The notes under the pieces were generated by a model that did not search any database, was not told the origin of the DNA, and saw only the letters and a list, made by a program, of their open reading frames with translations. Source: Ectocarpus siliculosus (lineage: Eukaryota; Sar; Phaeophyceae; Ectocarpales; Ectocarpaceae). From it: DNA of 64,000 nucleotides. Shown one piece after another: positions 22,309 through 37,100 of this stretch. Location: positions 2,247,291 to 2,311,290 of the forward strand of contig FN649734.1 in the NCBI GenBank assembly GCA_000310025.1. Reading direction: 5' to 3'. A program made the position numbers and the translations under genes. The first letter of the stretch is position 1. The number at the start of each line of letters is the position of its first letter.

Positions 22309-25149
22309 CTGTTGTGCAGGTCCAGAGCGTGGATGATTCGCGGCTTGCATCACATGTACAGTATTACTTACACACGGAGTGACGGCCTACAGCATGTCGA
22401 GTAGGCGCACTCACGTATACAAACAACCCGTCCGAGGCACCCCGCAACACCGCCGGCAATCAGCCTCGCGGCAGTGAGAGCTGGCGTGACAGGAATTGCA
22501 TAGTCATGCTCATCATCTCAAGCTCTTATCGTACAGCCGTTGAAAACTACAGGTAAGACGACCACCGACGAGGGAAGGAACGCCTGAATCTTCCTCGCGA
22601 TAAAACGATAAAATGAGGAAGGCACCCCAGAGGAAAAGTGGACAAACAAAAACGGCGTGGGCTTCCCCGGCTCCTGCGTCCAAAACAACTCACGGTCAAG
22701 CGTCAAGAGGGGTAAACACTGGCGTCCAGAATTAATGGGATGGTACGCGTAACACACAAGGCGCATGAGGCAACGTGCAACTAATATCTAGTTTTCGCAC
22801 AACCCTCTATAGAACCGACAACAACTCTAGCGCTGTCCTCCCAAGCGCAAGTCCTTAGCCGTCGAGATAGACGCGACCTCGACCTGCCTAAAGGTACAAC
22901 TCAAAAGACATTCGGACAGCTTGCAACCAGCGTGGCATGGAGTCCATTACTGCCGGAACAACTTCGTTCCTACTCTTATGTTACAAATAGAAGGTAGGAA
23001 GTCCATGAAGTTGTAATCTATATCTACCGCTACGGTTTTCGTGTTTGGTGATGGAACCAAATCATTGGCAAGGGATGGGTGTGTCAACCAGTCCACTACT
23101 GCTTGCTGTGGTGCCTAAGATATACCCGCGAAACCATTGCGACGAATCGATGCCTTGCTCAAAAGACTACGGATAGCAGTTGCGAGTACGAGTAACCCAG
23201 CACATGCAAAGAGCCAGCTCATACGAAACGTCAGCGTACGGGAGTCTAATTGAACCTATATATCCCGAATTTTATGTTTGTATGTAGGCAAAAGCAAGTT
23301 CTTACCTGAGAATACTTCGTCTAGATCGACTCCTTTCGTCAGCACAGGGCCCGCTGACCCAAACACGGGAGACACCATCTATTGTCGTGTGCGTGTTTCG
23401 CAGGAGACGGCGGGATACACGGAGATTTGATGATGGGACGTGGCGGGCGGCACCGCATGTTAGATCGACCTTCAATGCCACAACGTTGTGTGCCAAACAT
23501 GCTCTCTTTGGACACCTTCGATTTCTTCACGGCTGTGCGCAACGCCAGCCGCCTACAATGATGGCTCGCACGCCAGCTATGCTGTGATCGCGCCATCAAC
23601 GATGAAGTACCCGAGGTATCTACCTACGCCTGTGCCGCCTGTGCAACATGCGGCATGATGTACTTTCGGTCTCGCCATCTCTTTGACACTGCTACATCCT
23701 AACGCTCTGGATACAGCACGGTCAACAACTATACTATACTATCGCCATGGCGGCGAACTTCAAGTTCCTCACATCCTCCATTTGACTTTGCCTGCTGGTC
23801 GCCGCCGCTTGCTGTGTGCGAGGAGGAGTGGATAAAGTCCGTCTCAGGGAGAGTCAGGCAGCAGGAGTGGTCTGCCGGAGCCGTGAGGCGGATTTGCCGG
23901 GAGGGGTGTAAAACAAACGACGGGGCCCCCTCTGCTTTGTGCATTGTTGGTTGTGTATCAGTCAGTTCTTGACAGCCTCATGGCCTGTTTGAGTTGCACG
24001 CGACCACGACACGCGACATGCGACATGCTTGCACAACTAGGCAAATAGAAAAAATGTTCTCTGGACTTTTGTGCCTAACCCGTGGAGCGGCGTCCGATTG
24101 GTGCCAGTCGACTTGTTGACAACATGATAGCATTGCGTATACACACAGTAGTAGTGTCGAAAGGCAACGATCTTTTTTGCGCGAGGCCTCTGGCAAGGGT
24201 GTGGCCGTGGGTCCCCCCAAAACTGTACTGGACCCTTCTGGTGTGTGGCGCATCCTGCCCTGTTCTTCTTACACGATTCGCCACGGCTCAACGCATATTT
24301 CCCCAAAAGAAGAGTGATGGGACTCATCCGCGACCAACTGCTGTGATACTGCTTTTGTAGTCTATGCATCATTCAGAAAAAAAGAACGTACATACAGCAC
24401 GTATTTTAGTCTACACTACGGCCGTCTTCAGCAAGATCTCCTTCAGTTGGCAGCTACATCGCTGGGATAGGTTTACGGCTGTGCCCAGCGAGCCCGGGTT
24501 GCTACGACTGGAACCCTTGGCCAGCCTACGGCTTACATGTAGACTTCCCACGGGAGCTACAATATGCGTCTGTCTGTCTTCACGAACAACCCAACATCCC
24601 CAGTTGTCCAGGGGCAAACAAAACACAGAGAGACGTAAATTCTCATCTGGAACCATAGCCAATCGTTGGGATTCACTCGGTCGTTCATTTGCAATTGGCC
24701 AGAGGTGCAGTGCGGAATGCGCATACTGTAGATTGAGCATCATCACAAGGTTTTATAGAATGTCGGGGTGGGAGGTGGGAGGTTGGGGGGACGGAATGGA
24801 TACTTTTGACAATGTTAATATTTACCCCGCAGAGGCGGGGTTCTCTGTGGCGCGTGTATCCTTGGACCGTAGCCAGCCCTGTCCTGTTGGTTCTACTATT
24901 ACAACCGCGATGACGGCTTTGCTCGGATGTGGCGTGCAATCTTACGTTACGGCCGGGGCGTAGCTCGTGCTCCCACATACATCTGGAACCTCTGGCCAAC
25001 AGTCATTTTGTTCGTGCGCGTCAATCACATGATGATACGGTACATACGAGCTCAGCTGCAACAAAGCGCACTAGACTAAGAACTAAAGATATATTTTACA
25101 TACTGCTGCGTACGGTAGACTCCACTTCCTACATCCACACCCCGTTATT
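22309..25149. other. Region between aureochrome 5' side and SPEF2-like 3' end
   Basis: No gene was recognised. The left part should contain the aureochrome promoter and probably a missed 5' exon; the right part the SPEF2-like 3'-UTR. Open frames (for instance plus strand 24364-24963) have poor protein character and no splice support. Confidence 0.5.
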
Positions 25150-28100
25150 CTAAGCAAGGATAATGAGCTCCTCGGGGGTCTTGGACGTGATACTCAAAAC
25201 GACCTTTTCCACCTCCACCTGCCCGATTTGTTCTAGGTCAAGGAATCTTGTTGCCACCTGCGGAAGTATTGAGATTGTCCCGGAGATACATAGGGGGGTG
25301 GAAAACATGCAAAGGAGGAACCGTTGTACGTGGAGCTGACTCGTGACGCGATTATCCCTTTGGACCACGCTAATCCAAGGAGTGGGATATCAATACCCTT
25401 CGTGAGGAGGGCCTAATCTGAAGGCTGACTCCCCTCACGAACACTTCAGTCCGATTTTCAATCGTCGAGCACTTTTCGACGTACTTACCGATGCTGCTGC
25501 TGCCGTAAACGAAGACTTTTCCACGAAGTAGGGCACGCCGAAATTGTGAAAGCACGATTATGCGTGATATTCACATTCAGAGAGCTACATTGCATCAGCC
25601 CTTCTTTGCCACCTGAATAAAGTCTGCCTTGGACGCGCAGGCCCAGCAATCCGGCAGCGCCCCTTCCTCCGCAGACAGTCTGTTCATTGATTGCATCGCA
25701 CGGGCAGCAGTGAGGGCCCAGCTGAAAATAAAGTGCATCTGCAGAAAGACTTCGTTTCGTCATGATCAAACCTGATGAAAACATGCTAAAGGATTCAGGA
25801 CAGACCCCTGGGCGTGCTCGTCCACGGAGTGCGCACAGTCAACCGTACCTTAGCAAGACTTCCACCACGTCTTCAGGCATGACCATGGCATCGTCAAGGC
25901 CTTCTGTGCCCACGTGCTGGATGGAAGCCAGAGCATCTTGCAGACGGAGCGCTTGTAGTTTGGTAAACACCCCCAAGGTCTTGGTCGGTGAGCAGAATAT
26001 CAAGAATGCCCCACGAAAGTGGTATCGTCCACAACAACGGCAGTGAGAAAGTGAGTGCAATAATCAGAGAATGGAATTGACTTCTGCTCGAGTTTCTCAG
26101 ATTTTTGAGTCAGATCCACCGTACAGTACGGTAGTCACCCCTTGCATTTTCATCCAAGGGCGTGGAAGAATTATTGCTGAATTCAACACTTCAAGTGAGG
26201 CCTACGGGCAAAGGGAAAAACTTACCTCAGAGACATCGGGGCGCGAAACATTCGGGGTTGGAACTGGCACCAACCGGAAGCTCTCATCCACACTAAACGA
26301 TTCGCCCTGTAAAAAAGCAGCGCCATTGCAACAGAACACGATGTGGAGCAGAGCAGATTGCCTAGATCATCGTGGCAGCAAAATTGACGACCCAAAAATC
26401 ATACCACATATGCTGTGCTTCCAGGTACCACTTGCGGTGCTAGTAAGAACTTTGACTGTGATGTGGCTGAAAGGGACGGCAAGGTCGGTGCGTAGCACCT
26501 CACCTGTATTTTCCATTCGTGCTCGATGGCGGACTGCTCGTCAATGCATTCTTCCGCCATTGTCATTGCGGCCTCCACAGCTCGTTGCTCCTCAGACACA
26601 CGTTCATCCAGGCAGCGTTGCAACTCCCCATATACCTGAGCAATATCGTGAGAAAGTCTCATTTTTTACTTGGAACACTCCGTCTTGGAACAGAATCTTC
26701 ATGGGGATTACATTATTGCACTTGTCGGTAGCGATAGTAGCAGGTATGGTGTAGACAACGCCAACCGAAGTGCAAGACGTGACTGATCTTCGTTTGCAAG
26801 CTGTTCAGAGAGTTTGATACCGAAGCCCAACAATCCACGTATTTCTACCTCAGTTCGGCGTGAGCCAATTTCTCCCCGGTCGCTTCGTCTCAGATTGCAG
26901 CATTTTTTTTCTCACCAGGTCAGCCTTCTTCCGGATTTCCGCTGAAAGGGATTCTCCCACCCTAGAAAGCAGCTGGCATCTTGTGGTCAGAACCCCAGCC
27001 TGCGCCCACACTGCTCGGTGGAGCAACAACGGTTTGGGTGGCGGTGCCCCTTGCACTGAACTCGTGGCAGAACCAGCAGCACCGTCACCAGCCTGAGATG
27101 CGACCTCATCCTCGGCAGGAACGGGAAAGCCCTCCGACCCCCAGGCATCAGCGTAGGCCATAACCACCGACAGGGCGGCCTCGAGGGGTGTCTTTGCCTC
27201 CTCCACCTGACACACACCAATGCCGTGACATAAGAAGTGTTCACGCGAGGGAGAAAGTCTCTCAAATGGAACTTGATTATTCGGAGAATGACTTAACAAA
27301 CCAGGTCGGAACGAACACGACTTGTGCGAATAAACAGTGAGAGTACCCTCAGTTTCCAAAGGTGCCTCTCGAAGGTATGCATACCAAAACAGCGGTACAC
27401 AAAGCCAACGTTGACACACATAGGCAGGAGGCATGGTCGATAACACCCGAAGAGCAACATCATCAATGCTGAGGCACTGGGAGAGGGAGACAAGTTGTCC
27501 GGTGTATTGTGAAAACCCACGTGCTGTAGATACTCACAAACGCACCTCCACATCCGCCTTGCGGGCGGATTTACTTGCTGGCTTTTTGGCCTTTTCCGCC
27601 TTCCCCTTTCCTTGTGCAGCAGCACCGCCGGTCTTCTCCGCCTCGACCGCAACCTGTCGGTGATGGAAAACACACGTACGGATTAGCCCCCGCACTTAAG
27701 AACTTGGCAGTCAAGAAACTGATATAGCCTAGAAAAACTCCAAATCAAATACTTTTTGACTTGTCAAGTTGTGAGCTCGGTTAAGGACCCTACACAACAA
27801 CCTACATAGCGGTCACTTTGTAGCATGAGCCTAGGAACTACTGTAAGAACCCCAGCCTCGGCCAAACCAAGCGGTCCGTAAGAGCGGGCGCTTGCTGTAT
27901 GTCTTAATCGTTGGTTCAACATGTCTCCCGTATAGGCCCGATTCCGTTTATTTTGCGCCAGTTTTGTTAGCTTGGCCGAGGTGCACTGTCAGGACGATTT
28001 GTTTTTCAGTAAGAGGCGTCGAACGCAGAAAAAAACCGCTCGCATCTGTTCCAGCCTTAAACATTTCACGCACTAGGCAAGATTTAGCAGCAAGTGGATT

Positions 28101-31100
28101 TAATTGCTCCTTTCGTCAGACGTTGGCGACTGCACGAGCTTCTCCCTCGGCACGACCCCAGGATGTGCGAAAGATTCGTCCAATAATCATGACTTGTTTG
28201 GGAAACGTATGCTAAGGGAATTAACAAAACGTCGTTAAAAATTCCAATCCAAGCTCGCAAGAATCGTGCCTTCACCTGAGGCATGTCTCCAGCAGCGATG
28301 ACATCGACCAGGGAAGCCAACGCCTCAATTGGCGGCCAGGGGGTTGTACGGAGGGCTCCAAAGGAAGGGTCCCCCGACGGATCGCCCTTGTTTCCTTTAC
28401 CACCCTTACCCTCTTGGCCCTTCTTCCCCCCCCCCTTGCCATCTTTATCTTTCTTCCCGGATGATTTCGGGCCGGGTGTCTCCTTCAGCGGAGCCCCTTC
28501 AACTTCCGGTGGCAGCAGTGGTGTCTTGGATAAATGTCAAGTTCGTCAAAGTGAGCGGGAGTTTTGGGTGGGCTAGAGTGCAAGCGTTTCCTATTATGGT
28601 CCTTTTCTATTTCATAGCGATTTCCACTCTGCGGTAAACATCGTAGTCTCATTCAACCATGAAGCAGACGGCATCCCCTTCCATTTCCCACCCATCCTGC
28701 CCGCGATGTACTATACGTAGAATAAGACAAACTTTAAACAGGTCTGTGCCGTGCCACATACGTATGAACGACGGTGCGCCACCTACAAAAATCAATCCAA
28801 CCATGATGATGCGAGAACCCAGGAGCAAATGTGCGAGATTGGGTCGTTGAGGTGGAACATCAGGCACGTACAGGCACAACAACGAATAAAAATTGACAAA
28901 TAGTGTACCAAATGCTGTTCCACTCACCAAGACCACCGAATTGTCGTTTGTGACCTCCTGCACTTTGGTTTGGTAATAGTCGTGCAGCAGCAAGACGCCT
29001 GCGTGGAAGCGCTCAACCTCCGCCTGCATGAGCAAGATCATGTTGTTCGACACCGTCCCCTGCTGCCGCTCCACCCACCCTGCCCGGCACAACAGGTGTT
29101 CGTTGGACATGGCATGCGTTGAACGTCGGTCGGTGGCATCCCTTAACAACCCACGCACACATAGCCATTGTTCATCGTTGATGCGTTAGGCTGAAACGCT
29201 GCGTCATTCAGAGGTGGAGCTGTCTTGCAGAACCTCGAATTGGCTTACCATCTCCTTGGATGGTGCCCAGAACCTTTGCCGCGCGCTCTTTCCGTTCCTC
29301 GACGTCAAACCAAAGCTTCGATCGGCAGTCTTCTGTCCTTAGCAAGAGCTCCTTGCGCGCTCGGTCGTCGAATCTCAGGTCCTGTCAGAGGTTTAACGAT
29401 AAAACCGTCACACGCGGAGACCATGGGTCGCGCGGAAGATGAGCGGTCGTGGAAAGCAGCACCCATTTTTTGAACGTCCTTACAGCGTGCGTCTTGCTTG
29501 CCACATGCAATTCTCCGTGCAGCAACCTCTTAGAAAATGAAGGGAGATCTACAACAGCATACTCGACATTGATGTCCGACCCACTGGTACCCAGCGGACT
29601 GGCTGGAGATCAAGGGTGTGTTTGTTTCCCCACAACATCTTCTACTTAGGTTCTGAAGTCGCAGCGTGGCAACATGGACAACGATGGGTACCTGATCGAG
29701 GGCGTTGAAGGAGCTGCAGAACTCGGCTAGGTGGCTCTGCTTGTCGTCAGGTCGCCGGAGGAACGCCGAGAAAGTGTCCCGAAGGGACCGTACGTGACCA
29801 TTGATCGACAAGCGCTGGTTTCGAAGCTCACGGAACACCTGTTTCGTGAACGAAGACGCCGTACAGTAGTACAGCATTTTGTCGAAAGAACACGAGCAAT
29901 CTTCATTGAGAGAGGGTCCATCGTGGGGACATTTCCGACGGGTAAGCCATCTCTCCGAAACAACGAGTGACGTTGGGAAACTATTCGGGTGGAAGCAGTC
30001 TCAACGGCCGAAAGAGTGCCCTCCACCCCCCTGCTATACCGTTTCTCACTCGTCGCGCCGTGCCCTCGAACTGCAGCTCGGCTGTCCGCCAGTGCCCCGA
30101 TAGCGCCGCGGCCAAACCACCCGCCAGAAGCCCAACCTCCTTGCCCTGTTCCTGAGCGCTACGCGCGGATTCGACAGTGCTCGAAAGCGTGCTGCCCGAA
30201 ACGCCATTCCCAAGCGCGCTCGAACCCTCGTCGGTGCTTGCGGCTTCCTTTGGCTGTTGCTCCGCGTGAGTCCCCTCGCCGTCGACCACGCCGTCCGTGA
30301 CGGATTTTTCCCTCGCGCTGGCCCCGTCGGGACCGTCGTGGTCGTCGTGTCGCTTGTCCCCGGCATCCTCACCCTCGTCGCCATGGTGAAGAGCGGCATA
30401 GTCGCCTGTCAGATCACCGCCTTCGCTCTTGGTATCGCGTTCCCCAGCCTGGGGAGTTGAAGAGTCATTTCAGTCGCCCGGGGAAAAAGCAGAGGACGAG
30501 GGTTGGAAGCCAAACGTCCGTGTAGAAATGGGTTCATAGTAAACTGTTTCAGATTGACTATTGTTCCAGGAGCCGAAAAAATGTAAAAATCGGCCCTCGA
30601 TGCGATACATAGCTGGGGTGTGCGCCCTTGGCGTTTCATACGTAAGTGTCGTGATGATCTTTCAAGAGAGGGGTCGCAACGTCGGGTGCCAGCACACAGT
30701 GCTTAGCTCACAAGCGCCGATATGTAGAATTCTGGATTCGTTTGTGCTCTTGCGTGTGTGATGTGCGACACGCGAAGGTGTCGTCACTCACCTCCTGCAC
30801 CATCGCCACGACCACGGCGTTCAACTTTCCGAACAGGGCGTCGGGGGTGCTTTCTCCGCTGTCCACTATCCTTAGAGTGCCAAACTTCTCCAGGAAGGCC
30901 TTCAGCTCCTCGGAGGTTTGTTCCTGTCGTATCACGAGCATAAGTCCTTGAAGATTCAATGGTCGCAGGTTACGATCTTGTGAACTACTACAATACTACT
31001 GCTAGGAAACTCAGTTGAGAAAATCTTCAAATGTTCTCGCTGGCCCGCTCTCCAGATGAGAATGATGCCCTTCCATTATAGTTTTCGGCGGGGTACGGCA

Positions 31101-34100
31101 TGCGGATATCCACCCCAGCGGACCGAATTGCCAGCAACATAATTCCGAGTTGAACTAAATGTAGGCCAGCACACACCATATTTCTAGGGAAAGCGAGCGT
31201 ATCTGACCTGTGTTGCAACTTGAAGAGAGAGCTCAGCTGACGCGTTAGCCGGGTCCTCGGGGTGCACCAGCCTCTCTTTGCAGACGACATCGTACTGCGG
31301 TAGAGTGCCCTCGAAGTGATAACTGCACCAGATCGTGTAAGTGAATGCGTGACTAAGGACAAGAGGCGTATTCCGCCCTAGATATCGCTATCGCAAGCAA
31401 ACTCTCAACTTGCATTACTGCAGAAGACACCTCCTCAAGGTCGTTACTAGCTATAAGAGTTCAGAGGCATATTCAGGCAGGTGCTGTACATGGCCGCCCG
31501 AGCCAGCATGTAGTACGGCGAACAGTAAGGCTAATGTCGGGGCAGATAGCTTCAAACGGCTGTATTCTCTCTAAGATAAAATGGGAGGGGGGGCGATACT
31601 CACGGTTCGGCAGTCACCGGGTCGAACAGCCTGCCTAGGCTTCGCTTGAGGATTACGTCCCGTGGAGCGTCGATGTAGATCGCCAAGTCGATACCGGACA
31701 TGGGAGTGCCCTGCAGGAGATCATGTTGGAGGTGCAAGCTTCAAAGCCCGGTAAAGACAACCCGACCCATTCGCAGGCGTTGCCAGCACAAACGAACCCC
31801 ACCGGTGCTTTTTTTTAGCCAGGGCAGCGTACTGGTTTCAGAACCCCCCACTTTCAATATTGTATACTCCAGGTACAGTTTTTCGTGAGATGATAACCTT
31901 GTTTCGGATTTGAAGGGCTAAGAGGCCCTTCCAACTGTGGGTTTACATCAATCACTCCATCCGGATTCCTTCAAGGGACGAAACCACCGGCCTGCACAAA
32001 AATAGTTGGAAACACGGAGGAGAGATTCAACAGTTTCTGTTCTGAGGCTACGTGGCAAAAGCCAGTGGGACAAAGCTGTGCGAGCTACTAAGGGCATCTT
32101 CACTCTGCAGGCCCCCACATACCTTGTCCTCCGTAGCTTCCGACGAAGGGGAAGCTGGCGCAAGCTTGGAAGCAGCGTCTTGCCTTGACGGTACGTAAGC
32201 ACTTTCGTCGTAGCCGGAAAGGTACTTCTCGAGCACGGCCGCCTGACATCGATGGCAACACACATCGGCGAGCGTCGAGGCACATTCCAAAGTGCGCAAT
32301 GATCATTGAAACAGCCATCGATCTAACGTAGAGAACAATATAGGCGTGGACCTCCACCAAATCTAAGCATATACCGCGTTGATCAGTAGAACGATTCAAT
32401 CACGGTAGCAAACAGCTTTTGTATGTGCAGGTTGCCCGAAGTCCGACACGATGGTATTGAGGTGATGTACATTACCGTGATTGCACTCAGTTAGCCTCAC
32501 CTGTTCGGCCGTGCCTGGAAAATCGTCAATTATCCAGCCCATGTACTCTGCTCGATCATCGCCCGATAGCATGACTCCTCCGACCTCGGTCGACTCGCTT
32601 GCCTGGGCCTGCATGGCTTGATTTTCCTCCTCGATCTCCCTGATGGCCTCCACAAGCAGTGCCGCGTACACCTATTGTTTATGGCGGTGTGGAGTGAGTA
32701 CAGCCTCAAAAGAAGCGTACAATAAATCAAATCCCATGTTTCCAGAGAGCGAGCAACGCAACGAGTCTGATCAAACAATGAGCAAATTGTCTACGTGCCT
32801 GAAGGCGCTGGCAGAGCGCTGATTTCCAAGGTGACAGGCACCCGATCTCCCTCGGGTAGCAACACGAATACCCGTTGACGCACTTTTTCTTGGATGGTGT
32901 TTCCGCACGACTAATTGACGCATATATAACAATCCTACTACCGGTAGACCACCACCTTGTCCGAAATCGTGCCCCCCTGCAATAACGCCGAGCTGGCTTC
33001 TTGCCCCAATGCTTCCTCCCTCGAAAGAGTCTTGCGTCCGGCTGCCATCGCGTTTGCTGCGTTATCCATGGCTCTTTGCGATAGCTCTTCCGCTGACAGG
33101 ACCTAAGCAACGTGACATGGCGACAAAAATGATCCGTTAGTCTCCCACTTCTACTCGCCCGGAGATAACCTTGATACGTTGCTCTCTTAGACGCGCTGGT
33201 TAGTAGTGGAATATTCTTCCCCTTTCGACCACCCGCCGCCGTCCGTCTCTTGCAAAAGCCTCACCTTAAGGCAGTACCTGTCAGCCAATCGGATGGCCTG
33301 TTCGCTCTTCCCAGTCAGGGTTCTCCCACACATACATATGCGCAAGCTGAACGTAGGGACCTCGGGAGGGGGTCGAGGCGGCGGCAGCGGGTTGGCCGTC
33401 AGTGCCGTTTCGATCACGCACTCTCCAAGTCCGTGGAGCGGGTTCGCTGTGTTGAGGACGTTTTCCTCGCCGCCGGCAATCGATGAAGGTGCGGAAGGCT
33501 CTAGCGAGCCCGTGGGATCGACGACTTTGGCATCATCGCCGTCCTGACAGACGCGCCGAACAGGTGAACGGGTGCGTCCGGCGCATCAGGCACATAGCAC
33601 AAACGCACAAGAGGGACACAGGGCGCCGTGGTGGACACAGGGCTCAAATGCAGTGCGCCGGTTTCCACGTTGAATTCTACCGCACCGATGATATGTAGCC
33701 CGCCGACCCAGTTTCGTTCTCAACTGTATGTTGGTCGCTCAATGTACCCACTCACTTCCATGGAGGACTTGCTTGATCCAAGATCAGCTTGGGTGACATC
33801 GGCGACGCTTGCCGCCTGAGCGGAATCTTTGGGCCCCGGACTTGTGCCATGTTTACCCCACCAACCGGTCTCGTTGATGTAGTCTTCAAATTCGCAGCCA
33901 TCCAGAAAGTATGCCACCTGGGGTACAAAGAACTCCGTTTTAGACGTTGTCGATCGGGTTCGACCATGCAGTGCATGAACAAGACCTACCATTCTAGACA
34001 GCATCCATCGTACTGCGGTAATCATAAACAGGAAGGCGATTGCCTTGGGTATATCGGCCGTGTTACAATGCCGTTGGTTTGACTATTGGCTTGGGCACAC

Positions 34101-37100
34101 ACGGGCCGTGTTAAATATAAACCAGCGTGCGACGGATCGACGGCGGCTTACCGTTTCTTTCGTCTCGTCGTCTTGACCTGGCGCGCAAAACTCATTGATT
34201 CTTCCCTCTGTGAGGGGCAGCAAAGAGGTGCACCCCCACTCTTTCGCAGGCTCCGCGACGGTCGTACCCATGTGCAGCAGGGGACCGCCCCTAGCCATGC
34301 CGTATCACGTGCAGCCGTCGGGAGTGGATCAATTTGTGCACTTAGCTGTTGCGTGTTTACCGAAAATGAGGCCGTGGTTGCATCCACATCTTTGTTCGAT
34401 GGAACCAGCGATGAAACAAACTCAGCGAACACACTTGAGGGCGATTCATTTTTTCGGTACTGGAGGGGCCAAGGCGAACACGGCAACGGCTTGTTGGCGC
34501 GTTGGTCGGTCTCCATGCGGTGAGGACAGCGAAACGACCTCTACAACCAAAGTGCCGCACCTCCAACCCGAACTATTGGGTGGATCGGTTGCTGTGCGCA
34601 CGCACCTGATGAAGCTGCATTTCATGTCTTTCCACTGAAGACTAGGCATCGGATCCTGGTCTGGTGACAAGGCACCTGGCTCTCGCCGGTGCTCGCTGTA
34701 CGCCCTGTACCTCACCACTTCTATCGATAGCGCAAACAGACCCTCGAGAGTCTCTCGGCACATTTTCTCGATCCTGCATCGGTGTCAGATGACACACATC
34801 GGAGGCGGGATATATGAACGACGCGGCTCGTTCGGAAACCGGATTGGGAGACCAACGTTCAACCCCTCGTGCATATGTAAACATAGGCCCATGTCCGTTG
34901 CGTTGCTCGGCGCCTGTATCGGCAGCATTAAACAAATGAACCCTTTTGTGTGGACCGGAACGACCTGATAACAGCGCTCATGCTTCACCTTGAAAAACAA
35001 TGGAAAACGAAACAATGAAACCACAGTAATAGTTGTTAAAAGTGAGATGATACGAGCGTGTTTCGACCTTGAAAATGGAGACGGTGGGTATTCAACGCCT
35101 CACACATTGCCGTACAAAACAATGTTGAAACCCAAGGTACGAGGCTGGTTGGAAAAACGGGTCTAACCTCGTCGCGGCTGCGGCCGCTGTCGTCACTGCA
35201 GCGGCCTCACACCGCTCGCCTTGCGCTCTCACCCCCAACTCGTATTCGCTGCGGAAGGAATCAAGACTTGCCTGATCGCGCTGCAAACGTGGGGACGAAG
35301 GACAGCCGACACTTTCCCATGGGACACGGGCACTCCACACAGAAACGCTCAGAATCCGTGGGAAATATGCTTGTTCTCCACCGATCAGGATTGGTGCTAA
35401 GCTGGGCGTACGGAGCCTCTGGACTCGTGGTCGAGATCTATGTTGGAACACTTAATTTTCAACGGTCGACGGAAGATGAGAATTGCCACCATATTCCAAC
35501 GTGGGGGCTACGTAGAACACGCTCTCTGGCCCTGAAAATTCTTTGTTTTGCTTCTTCGCACCTTGAGCAGGCCTTCTGCGTCCACGTCTGCCCTCGCGGC
35601 GTATTGCTGCTTGCGATACTCTCGGTTTTCGGTCATGATCGCCTTGTACCTTCAGGATTACGGCAATGTGGCGTGCCAACAGAGCAGGAGTATGCTGGGC
35701 GAAATCCAATGTCGAAATGACCCATGGCTTGGTTCTTCCGTTCTACATGGATCGCCAAATTGACACTGTCGCCATTGTAAAAAAGAACGTGGGCTTGCTC
35801 CGGGGCTTTCATATCAACAATATCGCCCACTGCTTCAACCAGCAGAGGGTGACTACGAACGCAAGCAAGGCCTTCTTGAATGACTCAGCAAAAGTAGACG
35901 TATGGAAGGCGTTTTTGATTGACTGTGTGCAGAGCGCCCACCTGAAGACCGACTCGAGCTGCCGTTCGACAAGCTCCTCCGCGTGGCACCTCTTCATTAG
36001 CTTCTGCTTGAGCGCGTCCGCTGCCGCCTGGAGATGCTCGTGCGATTGAGATTCCTCTCGTTCCGTGATAAACCTCCGCCTGGGGCAATTGGTTGTGGGT
36101 GAAACCCGGCACACCGATAGAGTCTACAGTAGTGTATCTTGACGGTGACCGTAGCCGGCCCTTTTGTCCCCTACAGTCCTACAGTCCCTTCTCTGTACGA
36201 AGCTCCGAAAAGCACAAACGTTAGACGGTATCATTGGCCACCACCAGGACTCATACATTGAGTCATAGGGTGGACCTGGAAAAAATGGCCAATGACACAA
36301 AGCGCTAACCTACCAACAAGCTTCGCCATGCTCTGCTGCCCCTCTAGCAGGGCTCTCGACTTTGCCACGAGGCAGGCCAGAAGAGAAACCTACCGGTTGC
36401 CGCTCGCTGCGCACCTTCGTTTCTCTCTCGCCCCGATGCGCTCCTCAGATCTTTTCGAGTGGAACTTGGCCATTTGCCATTCGTACCCTTTTTCCAAAGC
36501 TCTAGCTTCGAGGAAGCCCCGGGTAGACGCGGCAAACGCCCAGGGTGTGGCCTCGTGCTCCTCCTGATTGCCGCTAGCTGGAAACAGACAGCACGGGAGA
36601 TTGCCATGGTGGCGACGGGGGTTATGCCGTGAAGGACTCCGACGTGTTGCCCAGATGCGAGCAAAAATCCCGGGTGTGCCTAAGGGCGGTTTGCCCTAGT
36701 GGTCATTACACAATGGGGATAATGTCGGCGTACAAAGTCGTCCTTCGGCATTAAGCTAGCCCAGTGTTAGGGCGGCGAGGCCGGTCCGAAATAAACCGGG
36801 TAATAGTTTTCGACATATAGTCTTCTGCAGTTTGATTTCAAGGTGGCTGCACCTGTGCGGGAAGCTTCTCGGGAACGCGCTTCGAAAGCAGGTAGATCGT
36901 ACTGAACCGCTCTTTGGCCGGCCATCTTGGCTTGTTGTATTCGTGACACACGAGCCCTGACGATTCTACGTCGAAAGCGGTGGATGCGCAGTTCCCTGTG
37001 GGCACAATCGAGGCGAGACCGATACAGAATCATGCGTGTGGGTGTTGCGCGGCGGGGTGCACTTGAGTGATGCCATGGTGTCGAAACGTTTGGCGAATTC

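Noticed and set aside
24364-24963. A 199-codon plus-strand open frame
   Set aside because: Its composition is unlike a protein and no exon partners were seen; it probably lies in the 3' flank of the SPEF2-like gene.
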